DNA from: Candidatus Zhuqueibacterota bacterium | GTDB lineage: Bacteria; SM23-31 | NCBI GenBank assembly: GCA_022562855.1 | Contig: JADFON010000042.1 | Coordinates: 1-10,187, forward strand | Length of the DNA stretch: 10,187 nucleotides | Reading direction: 5' to 3' | Shown here: one piece after another, positions 8,319-10,187 of the stretch | How positions within the stretch are numbered: position 1 is the stretch's first letter | How the letters are laid out: each line of letters begins with the position of its first letter | Program-made: the position numbers and the translations under genes | The notes under the pieces: model-generated | Seen by the model: only the letters and a program-made list of their open reading frames with translations | Database searches by the model: none | Told to the model about the DNA's origin: nothing

Positions 8319-9187
8319 TTATTTTTTTCTATTATTGCAATGAGTTCAATAAGCCTGTTCAAGTCCTCGGAAGAATAATATTCTATTTCTATTTTTCCTC
8401 CGTCTTTTTGTGGTTTTACTCTCACTTGCGATCCGAAAATATAACGAAGTCTCTCCTCCAATTGCAAAATTGCGGGGCTTTTTCCGGAGGGGCTTTTTTT
8501 GGAGGCTGATTTTTTGATCACCGGGGCAGTCAACAGGGCTTCAGTCTGTCTCACATTGAGACCATCCTTTATTATGCGTCTCATCAATGTTTTTTGTTCT
8601 CCGGCTGTGGGAAGCGCAAGCAGGGCGCGTGCATGACCCATGCTGAGGTCACTCTTTTTTACGCTGTTTTGCACTTCCTCCGGGAGTTTAAGCAGGCGCA
8701 TCATATTTGTAACCGAGGTACGGTCAACCGAAAACGATTCGGCTATTTCCTTTTGGGTCATTCCAAATTCTTCGTTCAGTCTTTTGTATCCCGTGGCAAT
8801 TTCTATCGGATTAAGATTCTCTCTTTTGAGATTTTCAAGAAGCGATACCTCAAGCAATTCGCGGTCACTCTTTATCTCAAGAACATATGCGGGAATTGTA
8901 GAGATATTCAGGTCAATTACCGCGCGCAGTCTCCGTTCGCCGGCAACAAGTTCGTATTTTCCATTTGCTTTTCTGACAGCCACCGGCTGTATAAGACCGG
9001 TATTTTTTATTGATTTTTTTAGTTCTTCGAATTTCTCTTTTTCAATCTTCTCCCGTGGTTGCAGGGGATTGAAACTTATATTTTTTGCGGGTAGTTCAAG
9101 AAACCGGCTGCCGCTTTCCATGTACTCTGTAAGATTTGAGTCACCGAAAAGCGCCTGTAGTCCTTTACCGAGTGGTTTGGATTTCAT
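8315..9187 (-). CDS. parB: Chromosome partitioning protein ParB (Spo0J family)
   Basis: ParB binds parS sites near the origin, loads onto DNA as a CTP-dependent clamp and works with ParA to move the origin. The 290 residues start MKSKPLGKGLQALFGD, the N-terminal motif that stimulates ParA. The CTP-binding domain has QPRE (43-46) and GERRLRA (83-89), followed by ENLKRENLNPIE (118-129). A helix-turn-helix MTQKEIAESFSVDRTSVTNMM (143-163) reads parS. A Ser/Lys-rich linker (about 226-240) leads to the C-terminal dimer domain. I chose the ATG at 9185-9187; an upstream TTG at 9208 would add seven residues unlike the family N terminus. It overlaps parA by 23 bases. I saw no full parS site in the window. 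Confidence 0.96.
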   Translation of the reverse strand: MKSKPLGKGLQALFGDSNLTEYMESGSRFLELPAKNISFNPLQPREKIEKEKFEELKKSIKNTGLIQPVAVRKANGKYELVAGERRLRAVIDLNISTIPAYVLEIKSDRELLEVSLLENLKRENLNPIEIATGYKRLNEEFGMTQKEIAESFSVDRTSVTNMMRLLKLPEEVQNSVKKSDLSMGHARALLALPTAGEQKTLMRRIIKDGLNVRQTEALLTAPVIKKSASKKSPSGKSPAILQLEERLRYIFGSQVRVKPQKDGGKIEIEYYSSEDLNRLIELIAIIEKNN

Positions 9188-9944
9188 CCGAGAGCATCTC
9201 CCTGGCAAGGCTCATGTAATTTTCCGCGCCTTTTGAAACTGCGTCGTAAAGCAGTACAGGTTTTCCGTGACTTGGGGCTTCGCAAAGTGTTATGTTACGG
9301 TATATCACCGTCTGATACACCAGGTCTGTAAAAAATTTTTTGACGTCTTCAACAATTTGTTTTGCCAGATTCAACCTTGAATCATACATGGTGAGAAGAA
9401 TACCGGTAATGACAAGGTTTGGATTCAATTTATTTTTTACGTGTTTGATCGTGTTAAGGAGTCTGTTTATCCCTTCCATTGCATAGTATTCAGTTTGAAG
9501 GGGAATTATAACGCCGTCTGCCGCAGTCAGTGCGTTGAGCGTTAATAATCCAAGAGACGGGGGACAATCGATAAAAATATAGTCATAATCTTTCTTGATA
9601 GGCTCGAGAATTTTTTTCAGGTAATGTTCCCGGGAGGGTAGATTCACTAATTCCAATTCACAACCGACTAAATTTATATTCGAAGGGACTAACTCCAGAT
9701 AAGGTATATCGGTCTGTTTAATTACATCGCTGAGTGGTGCAGATTCCGTAATCGCCTCATACAGTGAAGCTTCAATATCTTCAGAACGGTAACCTAACCC
9801 GCTGCTGGCATTTGCCTGCGGGTCCATATCGATCAAAAGTATTTTTTTTTCTGCCGCAGCAAGGGAAGCCGAAAGATTAACAGCGGTTGTGGTTTTGCCG
9901 ACGCCTCCTTTTTGATTTGCAATTGCAATGATTTTTCGCAGCAC
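9165..9944 (-). CDS. parA: Chromosome partitioning ATPase ParA (Soj family)
   Basis: ParA is a deviant Walker ATPase that binds the nucleoid as an ATP dimer and is released by ParB, giving directed origin movement. The 259 residues carry the deviant Walker A KGGVGKTT (12-19) with signature Lys12, Walker A' LLIDMDPQAN (36-45), and Walker B YIFIDCPPSLG (122-132) with Asp126. The short N terminus, with no helix-turn-helix before the P-loop, marks the chromosomal Soj type rather than the long plasmid (P1/F) type. The frame has no ATG near the family start; GTG at 9942-9944 gives LRKIIAIANQKGG directly, as expected. Only a weak GGA lies about 10 bases upstream. Its end overlaps parB. Confidence 0.97.
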   Translation of the reverse strand: MLRKIIAIANQKGGVGKTTTAVNLSASLAAAEKKILLIDMDPQANASSGLGYRSEDIEASLYEAITESAPLSDVIKQTDIPYLELVPSNINLVGCELELVNLPSREHYLKKILEPIKKDYDYIFIDCPPSLGLLTLNALTAADGVIIPLQTEYYAMEGINRLLNTIKHVKNKLNPNLVITGILLTMYDSRLNLAKQIVEDVKKFFTDLVYQTVIYRNITLCEAPSHGKPVLLYDAVSKGAENYMSLAREMLSDEIQTTR

Positions 9945-10187
9945 TATCTCATCATCCGTTTTTATGTATAACCGGGTACGTCACGCGATTTTCACTTAAG
10001 ACCTGACTACTTTTACCGGCAAATATATAGATAAGAAATATATAATTATCTGCCGATATTAGCAAGGGTTTTTATAGATGCAGGAAGGACTAACATCTTG
10101 AAGATTTAACTGTATTTTACCCACTTATTGTCAGTACTGTCCGGTTAAACAATACTTTCGTCATCTTAGCCTGCCTGCCCCGTAATT
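9945..10187. other. Non-coding region upstream of parA
   Basis: No gene is supported in these 243 bases on either strand. No rsmG or mnmG is visible, although these often precede parA. The region holds a dyad at 10017-10055, a short palindrome ATCTTGAAGAT (10095-10105), a CAGTACTG palindrome (10132-10139) and a GCCTGCCTGCCCC word (10169-10181) at the edge. I could not find a convincing promoter: TATACA near 9963 on the minus strand has no good -35 box. Confidence 0.6.
10017..10055. repeat. Interrupted AT-rich dyad upstream of parA
   Basis: Outer arms CGGCA (10017-10021) and TGCCG (10051-10055) and inner arms GATAA (10030-10034) and TTATC (10046-10050) share one axis only roughly. The word AAATATATA occurs twice in the same orientation between the outer arms. 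It could be a regulator site or a hairpin in the parA leader, but the stems are short. Confidence 0.35.

Noticed and set aside
9188-9208. TTG start adding seven residues to ParB
   Set aside because: The ATG at 9187 gives the usual ParB N terminus (LGKGLQALF); the extra residues are read from parA coding sequence.
8594-9236. Long plus-strand open frames opposite parB (139 and 198 residues)
   Set aside because: They mirror the ParB coding sequence, are rich in Ser, Phe and Arg as antisense shadows often are, and resemble no family I know.
10117-10164. 15-codon minus-strand open frame MTKVLFNRT...
   Set aside because: It is too short, has no ribosome-binding site and no recognisable similarity.

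Overview
The window is a compact bacterial chromosomal segment with every supported gene on the minus strand. Transcription runs from high to low coordinates. In that order the genes are parA, parB, an M23 (LytM-type) metallopeptidase, a bactofilin, atpZ, atpI, atpB, atpE, atpF, atpH, atpA, atpG and the first 406 codons of atpD, which runs off the left edge. These are housekeeping genes. I see no mobile-element gene, CRISPR array, tRNA or rRNA.

Right part (about 10187 to 8315): a 243-base leader region with dyads but no supported gene, then an overlapping parA-parB pair for chromosome segregation. Middle part (8277 to 5527): a chain of five genes joined by overlapping stop and start codons, M23 peptidase / bactofilin / atpZ / atpI / atpB. 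It ties cell-wall shaping to the membrane half of ATP synthase. Left part (5230 to 1): atpE-atpF-atpH-atpA-atpG-atpD, the c, b, delta, alpha, gamma and beta subunits. atpC is not in the window.

The ATP synthase looks like a normal, active, proton-type F1Fo enzyme. The c subunit has its carboxylate at E62 and lacks the extra Na+ ligands. The a subunit has its essential Arg at R216, with His225/Glu258 in the arrangement opposite to E. coli. Alpha has its P-loop and Arg finger, and beta has its P-loop and catalytic Glu. One unusual residue is Ser220 in the a subunit, where the family normally has Asn.

The most unusual part of the locus is the non-coding DNA inside the ATP synthase cluster. Three gaps (atpB-atpE 296 bases, atpH-atpA 166 bases, atpA-atpG 113 bases) each hold a different dyad or repeat-like element. 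The atpH-atpA gap holds a long imperfect palindrome that would form a strong RNA hairpin.

Organism: the order parAB, M23, bactofilin, atpZI, atpBEFHAGD, the moderate GC and the protein flavours suggest a Gram-negative bacterium, possibly of the FCB superphylum or a nearby candidate lineage. That is inference from gene order and protein style, not a database match. I did not find a clearly new biological system. The best candidates for follow-up are the intergenic palindromic elements and the translational coupling of morphogenesis genes to ATP synthase genes.
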